Source: Ramlibacter sp. Leaf400
GTDB lineage: Bacteria; Pseudomonadota; Gammaproteobacteria; Burkholderiales; Burkholderiaceae_C
Direction of reading: 5' to 3'
DNA length: 64,000 bases
NCBI RefSeq assembly: GCF_001424545.1
Contig: NZ_LMQL01000010.1
Coordinates: 124,874-188,873 of the forward strand
Shown here: one piece after another, positions 1 to 10,087 of the stretch
How the letters are laid out: every line of letters starts with the position of its first letter
Position numbering within the stretch: position 1 is the stretch's first letter
Translations under genes and position numbers: made by a program
Notes under the pieces: generated by a model
What the model was told of the DNA's origin: nothing
The model's input: only the letters and a program-made list of their open reading frames with translations
Databases searched by the model: none

Positions 1-649
1 GCTCACGTTCGGTGCGTCCTTCCTGGCCGCGCTGGTCAACGTGTTCTTCGGCCTGCTGGTCGCGTGGGTGCTGGTGCGCTACAGCTTTCCCGGCAAGAAG
101 ATCGTCGACGCGCTGGTGGACCTGCCGTTCGCGCTGCCCACCGCCGTGGCCGGCATCTCGCTGACGGCGCTGCTGGCCGGCAACGGCTGGATCGGCCAGT
201 ACCTGGAGCCTCTGGGCATCCAGCTGGCCTTCAACCCCAATGGCGTGGTGATCGCACTGATCTTCATCGGCCTGCCGTTCGTGGTGCGCACGGTGCAGCC
301 GGTGCTGGAGGACACGGAGCGCGAGCTGGAAGAGGCCGCGATGTGCCTGGGCGCGACCCGCCTGCAGACCTTCAGGCGCGTGATCCTGCCGGCCATCCTG
401 CCGGCGCTGCTGACCGGCTTTGCGATGGCCTTCGCCCGCGCGGTCGGGGAATACGGCTCGGTCATCTTCATCGCAGGCAACATGCCCATGGTCTCGGAGA
501 TCACGCCGCTGGTGATCATCGGCAAGCTGGAACAGTACGACTATGCCGGGGCCACGGCGGTGGCCACGGTGATGCTGGGCCTCTCGTTCGTGCTGCTGCT
601 GGTCATCAACGGGTTGCAGGCCTGGCAGCGGCGCTCGGGGGCGGCATGA
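1..649 (+). CDS. cysT: Sulfate/thiosulfate ABC transporter permease CysT (5' end missing)
   Basis: Inner-membrane permease half of the sulfate/thiosulfate importer CysTWA. The reading frame is already open at base 2, so the N-terminus lies outside the window; about 215 residues are present. Several hydrophobic segments are visible, along with the permease EAA loop ([15 protein letters not shown]), which contacts the ATPase. The sequence [12 protein letters not shown] just before the last helices is typical of CysT. The stop codon overlaps the cysW start (ATGA at 646-649), so translation of the two permeases is probably coupled. The substrate-binding gene (sbp/cysP) would be expected upstream and is not visible. 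Family call is confident; the exact anion cannot be read from the sequence. Confidence 0.93.
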   Translation, partial: LTFGASFLAALVNVFFGLLVAWVLVRYSFPGKKIVDALVDLPFALPTAVAGISLTALLAGNGWIGQYLEPLGIQLAFNPNGVVIALIFIGLPFVVRTVQPVLEDTERELEEAAMCLGATRLQTFRRVILPAILPALLTGFAMAFARAVGEYGSVIFIAGNMPMVSEITPLVIIGKLEQYDYAGATAVATVMLGLSFVLLLVINGLQAWQRRSGAA

Positions 650-1527
650 GCAACCTGGCGCAAAGGCGCGTGATCACCACCGAATCGGCGTGGGTGCGGC
701 GCACGCTGATCGGGGTGGCCCTCGTGTTCCTGTTCCTCTTCCTGGTGCTGCCGCTGGCCGCGGTGTTCACCGAGGCGCTGCGCAAGGGCTTCGGCGCCTA
801 CCTCGAGGGGCTGAAGGAGCCGGACGCCTGGTCGGCGATCCGCCTCACGCTCATCACGGCGGCGATCGCCGTGCCGCTCAACCTGGTGTTCGGCGTCGCG
901 GCGGCCTGGTGCATCGCCAAGTACGAGTTCCGCGGCAAGGCCTTCCTGACCACGCTGGTGGACCTGCCGTTCTCGGTGTCGCCGGTGGTGGCCGGCCTGA
1001 TCTACGTGCTGGTGTTCGGCGCGCAGGGCTGGTTCGGTCCCTGGCTGGCCGCCAACGGCATCAAGATCGTTTTCGCCGTGCCCGGCATCGTGCTGGCGAC
1101 CATCTTCGTCACCTTCCCCTTCATCGCGCGGGAGCTGATCCCGCTGATGCAGGCGCAGGGCAACGAGGAGGAGCAGGCCGCCATCGTGCTGGGGGCCACC
1201 GGCTGGCAGACCTTCTGGCACGTGACCCTGCCCAACATCAAGTGGGGCCTGATCTACGGCGTGATCCTGTGCAACGCGCGGGCCATGGGCGAGTTCGGGG
1301 CGGTTTCGGTGGTGTCGGGCCACATCCGCGGCCAGACCAACACCATGCCGCTGCACGTGGAGATCCTCTACAACGAATACCAGTCGGTGGCCGCTTTCTC
1401 GGTGGCCTCGCTGCTGGCGCTGCTGGCCCTGGTGACGCTGGCGATCAAGAGCGTCGCCGAGTGGCAGCACGAGCGCCAGATGAAGGCGGCGGCGGAACTG
1501 CCGCCGGAGCGGCCCGCCGCGGCCTGA
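646..1527 (+). CDS. cysW: Sulfate/thiosulfate ABC transporter permease CysW
   Basis: Second permease of the sulfate importer, 293 residues, partner of CysT and CysA in the inner membrane. The ATG at 646 sits in an ATGA overlap with the cysT stop, which fixes the start. After a short basic cytoplasmic N-terminus there is a hydrophobic first helix (about residues 22-45), further membrane segments, and the EAA loop [16 protein letters not shown] near residues 165-180. The downstream sequence [19 protein letters not shown] is characteristic of CysW. cysA begins 11 bases after the stop, so the order cysT-cysW-cysA is a conventional operon. Confidence 0.95.
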   Translation: MSNLAQRRVITTESAWVRRTLIGVALVFLFLFLVLPLAAVFTEALRKGFGAYLEGLKEPDAWSAIRLTLITAAIAVPLNLVFGVAAAWCIAKYEFRGKAFLTTLVDLPFSVSPVVAGLIYVLVFGAQGWFGPWLAANGIKIVFAVPGIVLATIFVTFPFIARELIPLMQAQGNEEEQAAIVLGATGWQTFWHVTLPNIKWGLIYGVILCNARAMGEFGAVSVVSGHIRGQTNTMPLHVEILYNEYQSVAAFSVASLLALLALVTLAIKSVAEWQHERQMKAAAELPPERPAAA

Positions 1528-1537
1528 AGGACATGTC

Positions 1538-2632
<1,095 letters not shown>

Positions 2633-2663
2633 GCAAGGTCCGGCCCCGCATCGGGAGAAGGAC

Positions 2664-3182
2664 TTGTTCGATTGGTTGTTCGCGGCGCCGCGCCGCACGC
2701 TGGGCCTGGTGTTCGCCGCCTGTGCCGGCATGCTGGCCTTCGCGCTGTACCTGCAGCACGGCGTGGGGCTGGAGCCTTGCCCCATGTGCATCGTGCAGCG
2801 CTATGCGCTGATCCTGGTGGGCCTGGTCGCCGGCATCGCGGCGCTGCTGCCGCGGCGTGGCGCGTGGATCACCGGCAGCGTGCTGGGCCTGGCGGCTTCC
2901 GGCTTCGGCGCCTTCGTCGCGGCGCGCCAGAGCTGGCTGCAGTGGAATCCGCCGGAGATCGTGTCCTGCGGGCGCGATTTCTACGGGATGATCGAGACCT
3001 TCCCGCTCAAGCGCGCGGTCCCGATGATCTTCCGCGGCAGCGGCGACTGCACCAAGATCGACTGGACTTTCCTGGGGCTGTCGATCGCCAACTGGTCGTT
3101 CATCGCCTTCGTGGCGTTCGCGATCGTCTTCGTCGGGATCATCGCGCGGCAGCTGCGCTCGCCGCGGTTCGCGGCGGCCTGA
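2664..3182 (+). CDS. dsbB: Disulfide bond formation protein DsbB
   Basis: Inner-membrane quinone reductase that re-oxidises periplasmic DsbA. The protein has 172 residues and four hydrophobic segments (roughly 13-32, 45-63, 70-88, 140-162). Both cysteine pairs needed for electron transfer are present: C39-P-M-C42 in the first periplasmic loop, and C102 with C129 in the second. I use the TTG at 2664, preceded by GGGAGAAGGA, because it gives the normal short N-terminus (MFDWLF). Length agrees with the family (~165-175). It lies 31 bases after cysA and converges with a small minus-strand gene. Confidence 0.94.
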   Translation: MFDWLFAAPRRTLGLVFAACAGMLAFALYLQHGVGLEPCPMCIVQRYALILVGLVAGIAALLPRRGAWITGSVLGLAASGFGAFVAARQSWLQWNPPEIVSCGRDFYGMIETFPLKRAVPMIFRGSGDCTKIDWTFLGLSIANWSFIAFVAFAIVFVGIIARQLRSPRFAAA

Positions 3183-3187
3183 AGAGG

Positions 3188-3421
3188 TCAGTGGGCCAGG
3201 TCGAGCCGGCGTTCGACGCGGTCGAGCCGGCCGTCGAACCTGTCCAGCCGGCTGTGGATGCCGGCAATGTCATCGTGGATGAACGCGACCTGCTTTTCCA
3301 GGGAGCTCAGGCGGACCTTGATCGACTCCAGCTCCGACCGGAGTTCAGCCTTGAAGTCGCGCAGCTCGTTGCGCAGCGCCTTCAGGTGCTCGAGGATGAG
3401 GAGCGAGACGTTGTCGGTCAT
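3188..3421 (-). CDS. Small coiled-coil protein of unknown function
   Basis: The product has 77 residues. I do not recognise a named family, although small proteins of this kind are common in proteobacteria as conserved hypotheticals. From about residue 10 to the end it is almost continuous amphipathic helix with heptad-spaced Leu/Ile/Val, rich in Arg, Glu and Asp (EHLKALRNELRDFKAELR, SRLDRFDGRLDRVERRL), which predicts a coiled coil. There is no signal peptide or membrane segment. It follows argA by 68 bases on the same strand and ends 5 bases from the dsbB stop. A role in multimerisation or as an adaptor is only a guess. Confidence 0.62.
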   Translation of the reverse strand: MTDNVSLLILEHLKALRNELRDFKAELRSELESIKVRLSSLEKQVAFIHDDIAGIHSRLDRFDGRLDRVERRLDLAH

Positions 3422-3489
3422 GGCGCCAGTCTAATCGGAAACGAGGCCTTTTGGTTGCATGCGCTTCCCCAGGTTTGCGGGGATGTCCG

Positions 3490-4839
3490 CTACGTCAGCT
3501 TCTTGACGAACACCATCGACCGCCGGTCCCAGTTGTACTTGCGCTTGCGCGCTTCCGGCAGCCATTCGGGCTCGACCTGCACGAAGCCGCGCTTCAAGAA
3601 CCAGTGCATGGTGCGCGTGGTGAGCACGAAGATGCTCTCCAGCCCCATCGCCTTGGCACGCTGCTCGACGCGCTTGAGGATCTTCTCGCCGTCGCCTTGC
3701 CCCTGGCTCTGGGGCGACACGGTCAGCGCGGCCATCTCGCCGGTCTTGCCTTCGGGGTAGGGGTAGAGCGCGGCACAGGCGAAGATCACGCCGTCGTGCT
3801 CGACGATGCTGTAGTTGGCGATGTCGCGCTCGATCTCCGTGCGCTCGCGCCGCACCAGCGTGCCATCGCGCTCGAACGGCTCGATCAGCTGCAGGATGCC
3901 CCCCACGTCGTCGGCGGTGGCCTCGCGCAGCTCCTCCAGCTTCTCGTCGATGACCATGGTGCCGATGCCGTCGTGCACGTAGATCTCCAGCAGGATGGAG
4001 CCGTCGACCGCGAACGGGATGATGTGGCTGCGCTCCACGCCGCCCTTGCAGGCCTTGACGCAGTGCTGCAGGTAGAAGGCGACGTCGGTGGGCTGCTGCG
4101 CGGGCGGCAGCGAGGCCAGGATCCTTTCGGCGGCGGCCAGGGGCAGCTCGGTGTCGATCGGGTTGTCCTCGGCGTCCGGCTCGGCCGGCTTCATGCGGAT
4201 GCCCGGCACCTCGGCCAGGAACACCAGCTTGTCGGCCTGCAGGGCGATGGCCACGCTGGTGGCGACTTCTTCCATGGTGAGGTTGAAGGCCTCGCCCGTG
4301 GGCGAGAAGCCGAAAGGCGACAGCAGCACCATGGCGCCGTGGTCCAGCGTGCGCTTGATGCCGGCCACGTCGACCTTGCGCACCACGCCGGAGTGCTGGA
4401 AATCCACGCCGTCCACGATGCCCACCGGCCGCGCGGTGATGAAGTTGCCCGAGATCACGCGGATGGTGGAGCCGGCCATGGGCGTGTTGGGCAGGCCCAT
4501 GCTGAAGGCGGCCTCGATCTCGTAGCGCAGCTGGCCGGCGGCCTCCTGGGCGCAGTCGAGCGCCACCTCGTCGGTGATGCGGATGCCGTGCGAGTAGCGC
4601 GCCTCGTGCCCCTTGGCCCGCAGCTGCTCGTTGACCTGCGGCCGGAAGCCGTGCACCAGCACCAGCTTGACGCCCATGCTCTGGATCAGCGCCAGGTCCT
4701 GCGCGATCGACTGCAGCTTGCCGGCGGCGATGGCCTCGCCGGCCACGCCCACCACGAAGGTCTTGCCCCGGTGCATGTGGATGTACGGCGCCACCGAACG
4801 GAACCAGGGCACGAAGGTGAAGTTGAAGACCGTGGACAT
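3490..4839 (-). CDS. argA: Amino-acid N-acetyltransferase (N-acetylglutamate synthase) ArgA
   Basis: First enzyme of arginine biosynthesis: acetyl-CoA plus glutamate to N-acetylglutamate. The 449 residues match classical two-domain ArgA (E. coli about 443). Residues ~20-290 are an amino-acid-kinase-like domain (HRGKTFVVGVAGEAIAAG, LVLVHGFRPQVN, GVVRKVDVAGI) that binds arginine for feedback inhibition. Residues ~305-449 are the GNAT acetyltransferase domain (ALTVSPQSQGQGDGEKIL as acetyl-CoA loop, VLTTRTMHWFLKRGF). The reading frame stays open far upstream, but the ATG at 4839 gives the usual N-terminus; no strong ribosome site is visible there. It is divergent from the GGDEF-like gene at 4937 across 97 bases. 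Confidence 0.95.
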   Translation of the reverse strand: MSTVFNFTFVPWFRSVAPYIHMHRGKTFVVGVAGEAIAAGKLQSIAQDLALIQSMGVKLVLVHGFRPQVNEQLRAKGHEARYSHGIRITDEVALDCAQEAAGQLRYEIEAAFSMGLPNTPMAGSTIRVISGNFITARPVGIVDGVDFQHSGVVRKVDVAGIKRTLDHGAMVLLSPFGFSPTGEAFNLTMEEVATSVAIALQADKLVFLAEVPGIRMKPAEPDAEDNPIDTELPLAAAERILASLPPAQQPTDVAFYLQHCVKACKGGVERSHIIPFAVDGSILLEIYVHDGIGTMVIDEKLEELREATADDVGGILQLIEPFERDGTLVRRERTEIERDIANYSIVEHDGVIFACAALYPYPEGKTGEMAALTVSPQSQGQGDGEKILKRVEQRAKAMGLESIFVLTTRTMHWFLKRGFVQVEPEWLPEARKRKYNWDRRSMVFVKKLT

Positions 4840-4936
4840 CGACTGTGAGAACTGACAGCGGGAGGAGGGGCGGCGCGAGCCGGACAGTGTAAGGTACGGT
4901 CCGGCCGCCGCCGGCGGATCGAGGAGCGCCAAGCGC

Positions 4937-6154
4937 ATGGACAGCGTGTCGATCGGATTCTGGGGAGCCTTCTTCGGCGCGACCGGCCTGTCGCTGGTCG
5001 CGGCTGTGCTGGCCTTCCGCCGTTCGGCCCGCCGCGTGGCCATCACCGGCTCGCTCTCCGCCCTGCTGTCCGCGCTGTACGTGCTGGTTTTCCTGGGCTG
5101 GATCCCGGGCGCCTCGGGCGAGGCGCTGCTGCGCCTGCAGGCCCACGCCGCCGCCCTGGCGGCGGCGGTGCTGGGGCTGATGCTGTTCTGGCTGCTGGGC
5201 GTGCTGCGGGGAGGGCGAGCCCGCTCCATCGTCGTCGCCACGGCCGCGGCCACGGCGGCGGTGGTCGCCCTGGGCTGGTGGCTGCCGCCGCACGAGGCGC
5301 TGGCGCTGGGCGTGGCGCTGCAGGCGCTGCTGGCGGTCCTGGGCCTGGTGGCCGCGCTTCGCAGCGCCCGTCGCGGCGCCTCGGCCGGCTGGCTGGCGGT
5401 GGCTGGCGTCTCCTTCATGTCCCTGACCATCGCCGGCGTCACCTGTCACGCCTTCGCGCCGGAATCCACGCCGTGGCCGGTGCACGCGGCCAGCGCGCTC
5501 GCCGCCATCGCCTACACCGCCTGCATGGCCAGCGCGATGTGGGCGCGCTACGCCTACCTGATCGACGTGCGCCAGGCCATGGTGCACGGGCCGAGCTACG
5601 ACCCCGTGACGCGGCTGGCTTCCCACCACGAGACCCACCTGATCGTGGGCGAGGCCTTCGCGCGCGGCTACCGCGAAGGCTGGCCGCTGGGCGTGCTGGT
5701 GGTCTCCATCGCCAACCTGGACGCGCTGGAGCACCTGCACGGCCGCGCCGCCTACAACCATGGCCTCTTCATCTGCGCCAGCCGGCTGCGCCGGGTGCTG
5801 CCGGCCGGGGTGGAACTGGGGCGGCTGGACAACGACGCCTTCCTGCTGCTGGCGGCCCGTCCGCACGCCGCCGATCCGCTGATCGAGCTGGCGCACCAGG
5901 TGGTGCAGCGGCTGACGCGGGCGGTGGCCCTGGGCACCAGCAAGGAATTGGCCGAGCTGGAGGCCAGCCGCACGACCTGGGTGGCCGACATCGGCGTCGG
6001 CGTGCTGGTGGCGCCACCGCAGATGCGGGCGCCGACCGCGGTGGCGGCCGCCAAGGCCATGTCGCGCACGGCGTGGAGCTACGCCAGCCGCGTGGCCTGC
6101 TACGACGAGCAGGCCAAGCAGATCGCCGAGCTGGTGCCCGAACCCGCCCGATAA
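4937..6154 (+). CDS. Multi-pass membrane protein with degenerate GGDEF domain
   Basis: 405 residues. The first ~205 residues hold six or seven hydrophobic segments (about 8-25, 38-57, 72-92, 100-118, 122-142, 160-178, 185-203), an MHYT/7TM-like sensor arrangement. A soluble domain begins at the GGDEF-family entry motif, here DPVTRLASHHE instead of DPLTGL, and continues through GVLVVSIANLDALEHLHG. At the active-site position the canonical GGDEF is replaced by LDNDA (GRLDNDAFLLLAA). The metal- and GTP-binding residues are therefore lost and c-di-GMP synthesis is unlikely. It may act as a membrane sensor or a nucleotide-binding/partner-binding pseudo-enzyme. The stop codon is embedded in the putative hrpA promoter. 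Confidence 0.75.
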   Translation: MDSVSIGFWGAFFGATGLSLVAAVLAFRRSARRVAITGSLSALLSALYVLVFLGWIPGASGEALLRLQAHAAALAAAVLGLMLFWLLGVLRGGRARSIVVATAAATAAVVALGWWLPPHEALALGVALQALLAVLGLVAALRSARRGASAGWLAVAGVSFMSLTIAGVTCHAFAPESTPWPVHAASALAAIAYTACMASAMWARYAYLIDVRQAMVHGPSYDPVTRLASHHETHLIVGEAFARGYREGWPLGVLVVSIANLDALEHLHGRAAYNHGLFICASRLRRVLPAGVELGRLDNDAFLLLAARPHAADPLIELAHQVVQRLTRAVALGTSKELAELEASRTTWVADIGVGVLVAPPQMRAPTAVAAAKAMSRTAWSYASRVACYDEQAKQIAELVPEPAR

Positions 6155-6155
6155 T
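6150..6155 (+). promoter_or_regulatory. Putative -10 element upstream of hrpA
   Basis: GATAAT followed by a G-rich discriminator, overlapping the stop codon of the preceding gene. The 16 bases from 6151 (ATAATCGGGGGCTTTG) differ at one position from those at the tRNA-Lys promoter (44705-44720). No convincing -35 hexamer is seen. Transcription would begin near 6162, practically at the annotated hrpA TTG. Confidence 0.45.
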
Positions 6156-6163
6156 CGGGGGCT

Positions 6164-9100
6164 TTGCGCCGCCGCGGCGCCGAAGCCGTCCCCTCCTTGC
6201 CCGTCGCTCCCCGCATCACCTTTCCCGAATCGCTGCCCGTCTCCGGCAAGCGGGACGAGATCGCGCGCGCCATCGCCGAGCACCAGGTCGTCATCGTCTG
6301 CGGCGAAACCGGCTCGGGCAAGACGACCCAGCTGCCCAAGATCGCCCTGGGCATGGGCCGCGGCAAGCTCAACGCCCGGCCGGGCGAGAAGGGCCGGCTG
6401 ATCGGCCACACGCAGCCGCGCCGGATCGCCGCCTCCAGCGTGGCCAAGCGCATCGCCGAGGAGCTGGAGACGCCGCTGGGCGAAGTGGTCGGCTACAAGG
6501 TGCGCTTCCAGGACCGGCTCTCGCGCGACGCCTCGGTCAAGCTGATGACCGACGGCATCCTGCTGGCCGAGACCCAGACCGACCCGCTGCTGCAGGCCTA
6601 CGACACGCTCATCATCGACGAGGCCCACGAGCGCAGCCTCAACATCGACTTCCTGCTGGGCTACCTGCGGCAGATCCTGCCGCGCCGGCCCGACCTGAAG
6701 ATCGTGGTCACCTCGGCCACCATCGACGCCGAGCGCTTCGCCGAGCACTTCGCCTCGGCCCGGGGCAAGGCGCCGGTGATCTACGTTTCGGGCCGCATGT
6801 ACCCGGTGGAGCAGCGCTACCGGCCGTTCGAGGAGACGCGCGACTACGGGCTCGACGAGGCCATCGCGGACGCGGTGGACGAGCTGTGGAAGGGCAACGC
6901 CGCCGGCGACATCCTGGTCTTCCTGCCGGGTGAGCGGGAGATCCGCGAAGCCGCGGCCCACCTGCGCGGGCATCTCGCGCACAGCCCGCTGACGCGTTCG
7001 GCCGAGGTCCTGCCGCTGTTCTCGCGCCTGTCCCAGGCCGAGCAGGACCGCATCTTCGAGACGCACGCGGGCCGGCGCATCGTGCTGGCGACCAACGTGG
7101 CGGAGACCTCGCTCACCGTGCCCGGCATCCGCTACGTGGTCGACGCCGGCACCGCCCGCGTCAAGCGCTACAGCTTCCGCAGCAAGGTGGAGCAGCTGCT
7201 GGTCGAGCCCGTCAGCCAGGCCGCCGCCAACCAGCGCGCCGGCCGCTGCGGCCGCGTGGCCAACGGCATCTGCATCCGGCTGTACGACGAGCCCGACTTC
7301 CTCTCGCGCCCGCGCTTCACCGATCCCGAGATCCTGCGCTCCTCGCTGGCCGGCGTGATCCTGCGCATGAAGGCGCTGCACTTGGGCAGCGTGGAGGAAT
7401 TCCCCTTCATCGAGGCCCCGCAGCGCCGCGCCATCACCGACGGCTACCAGCTGCTCAACGAGCTGGGCGCGGTGGACGACGCCAACGAGCTCACCGGCAT
7501 CGGCCGCGAACTGGCTCGCCTGCCGCTCGACCCGCGCGTGGCCCGCATGATCCTGGAGGGCCGCGAGCGCGGCGCGCTGGGCGAGGTGCTGGTGATCGCC
7601 TCCGCGCTGTCGGTGCAGGACGTGCGCGACCGCCCGCTGGAGCTGCAGGCCCAGGCCGACCAGCAGCACGCCAAGTTCGACGACGAGAAGAGCGAGTTCT
7701 CCGGCTACCTGCGCCTGTGGGAATGGATCCACGCGGCAAGGGGTGGCGGGGAAGGTCCGGCCGGGGGCGCACCGGCGCACAAGCTCTCCAATCGCCAGTA
7801 CGAATCCCTCCTTCGCCAGAACTTCATCAACGTGCGCCGGGTGCGCGAGTGGAAGGACATCCATTCGCAGCTGCACACCGTGGTGGCCGAGCACAAGTGG
7901 CGCATGAACGCGCAGCCGGCCGGCTACGAGGCGCTGCACAAGTCGATGCTGGCGGGCCTGCTGGGCAACATCGGCTGGAAGATGGAAGACGAGGACGTGT
8001 ACCTCGGGGCGCGCGGTATCAAGTTCCATCGCCACCCGGGCGCGCACCTGAAGAAGCGGCCGGGCCGCTGGATCGTGTGCGCCGAGCTGGTGGAGACCAC
8101 GCGCCTGTTCGGCCGCGGCATCGCCAACATCGAGCCGCAGTGGGTGGAGGAGGTCGCCGGCCACCTGCTGCGCAAGCAATTGCTCGATCCGCACTGGGAG
8201 AAGAAGGGCGCCGAGGTGATGGCGCTGGAGCGCGCCACGCTGTACGGGCTGGTGATCTACAGCGGCCGCCGCGTGCCCTTCGCCAAGGTCGACCAGCAGG
8301 GCGCTCGCGAGATTTTCATCCGTGAAGGCCTGGTCGCGGGGCAGTGGGAAACCAAGCTGCCTTTCCTGGCCGCCAACCTCAAGCTGGTGCGACAGGTGGA
8401 GGAGCTGGAGCACAAGTCGCGCCGGCAGGACGTGCTGGTGGACGAGGAGCTGATCTACGCCTTCTACGACCAGCAGGTCCCGGCCGACGTTTACAACGGC
8501 CACACCTTCGAGGGCTGGTACCGGCAGGAGAGCCGGCAGAACCCGCAGCTGCTCAAGCTCTCGCGAGACGAGCTGATGCGGCACGAGGCCGCCGGCATCA
8601 CGACCGACGCCTTCCCCAAGACCCTGCGCCTGGGCGGCGTGGACTGCGCGGCGACCTACCTGCACGAGCCGGGCGACGCCCGCGACGGCCTGACCGTGAC
8701 CGTGCCGCTGTTCGTGCTGAACCAGGTGAGCGAGGAGCGCGCCGAGTGGCTGGTGCCGGGCATGCTGCGCGACAAGGTCCAGGCGCTGCTCAAGAGCCTG
8801 CCGCAAAAGCCCCGCGCGCGGTTCGTGCCGCTGCCGGAATCGGCGGCGCGGCTGGCGGGGGAACTGACGACGACGCAGCGCTGGGCGGTGGGGTCGCTGG
8901 TGGAGGTGCTGCTGAAGATGGTGCGCGACCAGACCTCGCTGGACGTCAGGCGCACCGACTTCAAGCTGGACATGGTGCCGGCCCACCTGTTCATGAACTT
9001 CCGGGTGGTGGACGAGCACGGGCGGCAGCTGGGGACGGGGCGCAATCTCGGGGCGCTGAAGGCGGAGCTCGGCGCGAAGGCGCGCGGCGCCTTCCAGGCG

Positions 9101-10087
9101 CTCGCGGGGCTGAAGGTGCCGTCTTCGGAACCCTCCCCCCCCGGGGGAGGGCAGGGTGGGGGCGCTCCGCAGCCCGGTGAAACCGAGCGGCCCTCGAAGC
9201 GCCCCCCTCCCAACCTCCCCCCGGCGGGGGGAGGCGCAGGAACCCGCCACACGACCTGGTCCTTCGGCGAACTCCCCGAGCTGATGGAAGTGCGCAAGGG
9301 CTCGACCTCGCTGGTCGGCTTCCCGGCCCTGATCGACCAGGGCGATGCCGTGGCCATCGAAGTCTTCGACGAACCCGAGGTCGCCGCCGCCCGGCACCGC
9401 GTCGGCCTGCGCCGCCTGTTCGCGCTGCAGCTCAAGGACGCGCTCAAGTACCTGGAGAAGAACATCCCGGACCTGCAGAAGATGGCGGTGGCCTTCATGC
9501 CGCTGGGCACGCAGGAGGAGCTTCGCCAGCAGATCATCGACGTCGCCCTGGACCGCGCGTTCCTGCTCGATCCGCTGCCGTCCGACGAAGCCTCCTTCAA
9601 GCGCCGCGTCGACGAAGGCCGCGGCCGGCTCACGCTGATCGCCAACGAGGTGGCGCGCCTGGCGGCCACCATCCTGGCCGAGTACGCGACGGCGGCGCGC
9701 AAGGTCAAGGACACCAAGGGCCATCCGGACGCCACGGCCGATGCCGCGCAGCAGCTGCAGCGCCTGGTGCCCCGGTTGTTCCTCGCGCAGACGCCCTGGG
9801 CGGCCCTGCAGCACCTGCCGCGCTACCTCAAGGCGGTCACGCTGCGCCTGGACAAGCTGCGCGCCGACCCCGCCCGCGATGCCGCCCGCCTGGCCGACGT
9901 GAAGCCGCAGGAGCAGCGCTACTGGCGCCTGGTGGCCGAACGCAAGGGCCAGGTCGACGACCGCATGCAGGAGCTGCGCTGGCTGCTGGAGGAACTGCGG
10001 GTGAGCCTGTTCGCGCAGGAGCTGCGCACGCCGCAGCCGGTGAGCGTCAAGCGCCTCGAAAAGGTCTGGACCCAGTTGAACAGCTGA
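6164..10087 (+). CDS. hrpA: ATP-dependent RNA helicase HrpA (DEAH box)
   Basis: DEAH-box RNA helicase, up to 1307 residues (E. coli HrpA is about 1300), implicated in RNA processing and translation rescue. Order: RecA-like domain 1 with Walker A GETGSGKTT (~47-55) and DEAH (~151); SAT motif VTSATIDAERF; RecA domain 2 with QRAGRCGR; winged-helix/HA2 region; OB fold; and the long DUF3418-type C-terminal region typical of HrpA. The start is uncertain: TTG at 6164 lies in the presumed transcription start region and has no ribosome site, and another in-frame TTG is at 6197. Residues ~990-1024 are encoded by an in-frame palindromic repeat (see 9132-9234) in a linker before TTWSFGELPEL. It overlaps the following MFS gene by one base. 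Confidence 0.95.
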   Translation: MRRRGAEAVPSLPVAPRITFPESLPVSGKRDEIARAIAEHQVVIVCGETGSGKTTQLPKIALGMGRGKLNARPGEKGRLIGHTQPRRIAASSVAKRIAEELETPLGEVVGYKVRFQDRLSRDASVKLMTDGILLAETQTDPLLQAYDTLIIDEAHERSLNIDFLLGYLRQILPRRPDLKIVVTSATIDAERFAEHFASARGKAPVIYVSGRMYPVEQRYRPFEETRDYGLDEAIADAVDELWKGNAAGDILVFLPGEREIREAAAHLRGHLAHSPLTRSAEVLPLFSRLSQAEQDRIFETHAGRRIVLATNVAETSLTVPGIRYVVDAGTARVKRYSFRSKVEQLLVEPVSQAAANQRAGRCGRVANGICIRLYDEPDFLSRPRFTDPEILRSSLAGVILRMKALHLGSVEEFPFIEAPQRRAITDGYQLLNELGAVDDANELTGIGRELARLPLDPRVARMILEGRERGALGEVLVIASALSVQDVRDRPLELQAQADQQHAKFDDEKSEFSGYLRLWEWIHAARGGGEGPAGGAPAHKLSNRQYESLLRQNFINVRRVREWKDIHSQLHTVVAEHKWRMNAQPAGYEALHKSMLAGLLGNIGWKMEDEDVYLGARGIKFHRHPGAHLKKRPGRWIVCAELVETTRLFGRGIANIEPQWVEEVAGHLLRKQLLDPHWEKKGAEVMALERATLYGLVIYSGRRVPFAKVDQQGAREIFIREGLVAGQWETKLPFLAANLKLVRQVEELEHKSRRQDVLVDEELIYAFYDQQVPADVYNGHTFEGWYRQESRQNPQLLKLSRDELMRHEAAGITTDAFPKTLRLGGVDCAATYLHEPGDARDGLTVTVPLFVLNQVSEERAEWLVPGMLRDKVQALLKSLPQKPRARFVPLPESAARLAGELTTTQRWAVGSLVEVLLKMVRDQTSLDVRRTDFKLDMVPAHLFMNFRVVDEHGRQLGTGRNLGALKAELGAKARGAFQALAGLKVPSSEPSPPGGGQGGGAPQPGETERPSKRPPPNLPPAGGGAGTRHTTWSFGELPELMEVRKGSTSLVGFPALIDQGDAVAIEVFDEPEVAAARHRVGLRRLFALQLKDALKYLEKNIPDLQKMAVAFMPLGTQEELRQQIIDVALDRAFLLDPLPSDEASFKRRVDEGRGRLTLIANEVARLAATILAEYATAARKVKDTKGHPDATADAAQQLQRLVPRLFLAQTPWAALQHLPRYLKAVTLRLDKLRADPARDAARLADVKPQEQRYWRLVAERKGQVDDRMQELRWLLEELRVSLFAQELRTPQPVSVKRLEKVWTQLNS
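9132..9234. repeat. In-frame bipartite palindromic element inside hrpA
   Basis: Two arms, 9132-9166 and 9198-9234, are imperfect reverse complements of each other around a ~31-base centre. Each arm also contains its own GC hairpin (CCTCCCCCC facing GGGGGAGG), giving a cloverleaf-like structure. The element is read through in the hrpA frame as a Pro/Gly-rich linker (EPSPPGGGQGGG, PPPNLPPAGGG) between conserved helicase segments. It looks like a mobile REP-type palindrome tolerated in a surface linker. Its absence from related hrpA genes is predicted, not checked. Confidence 0.72.
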
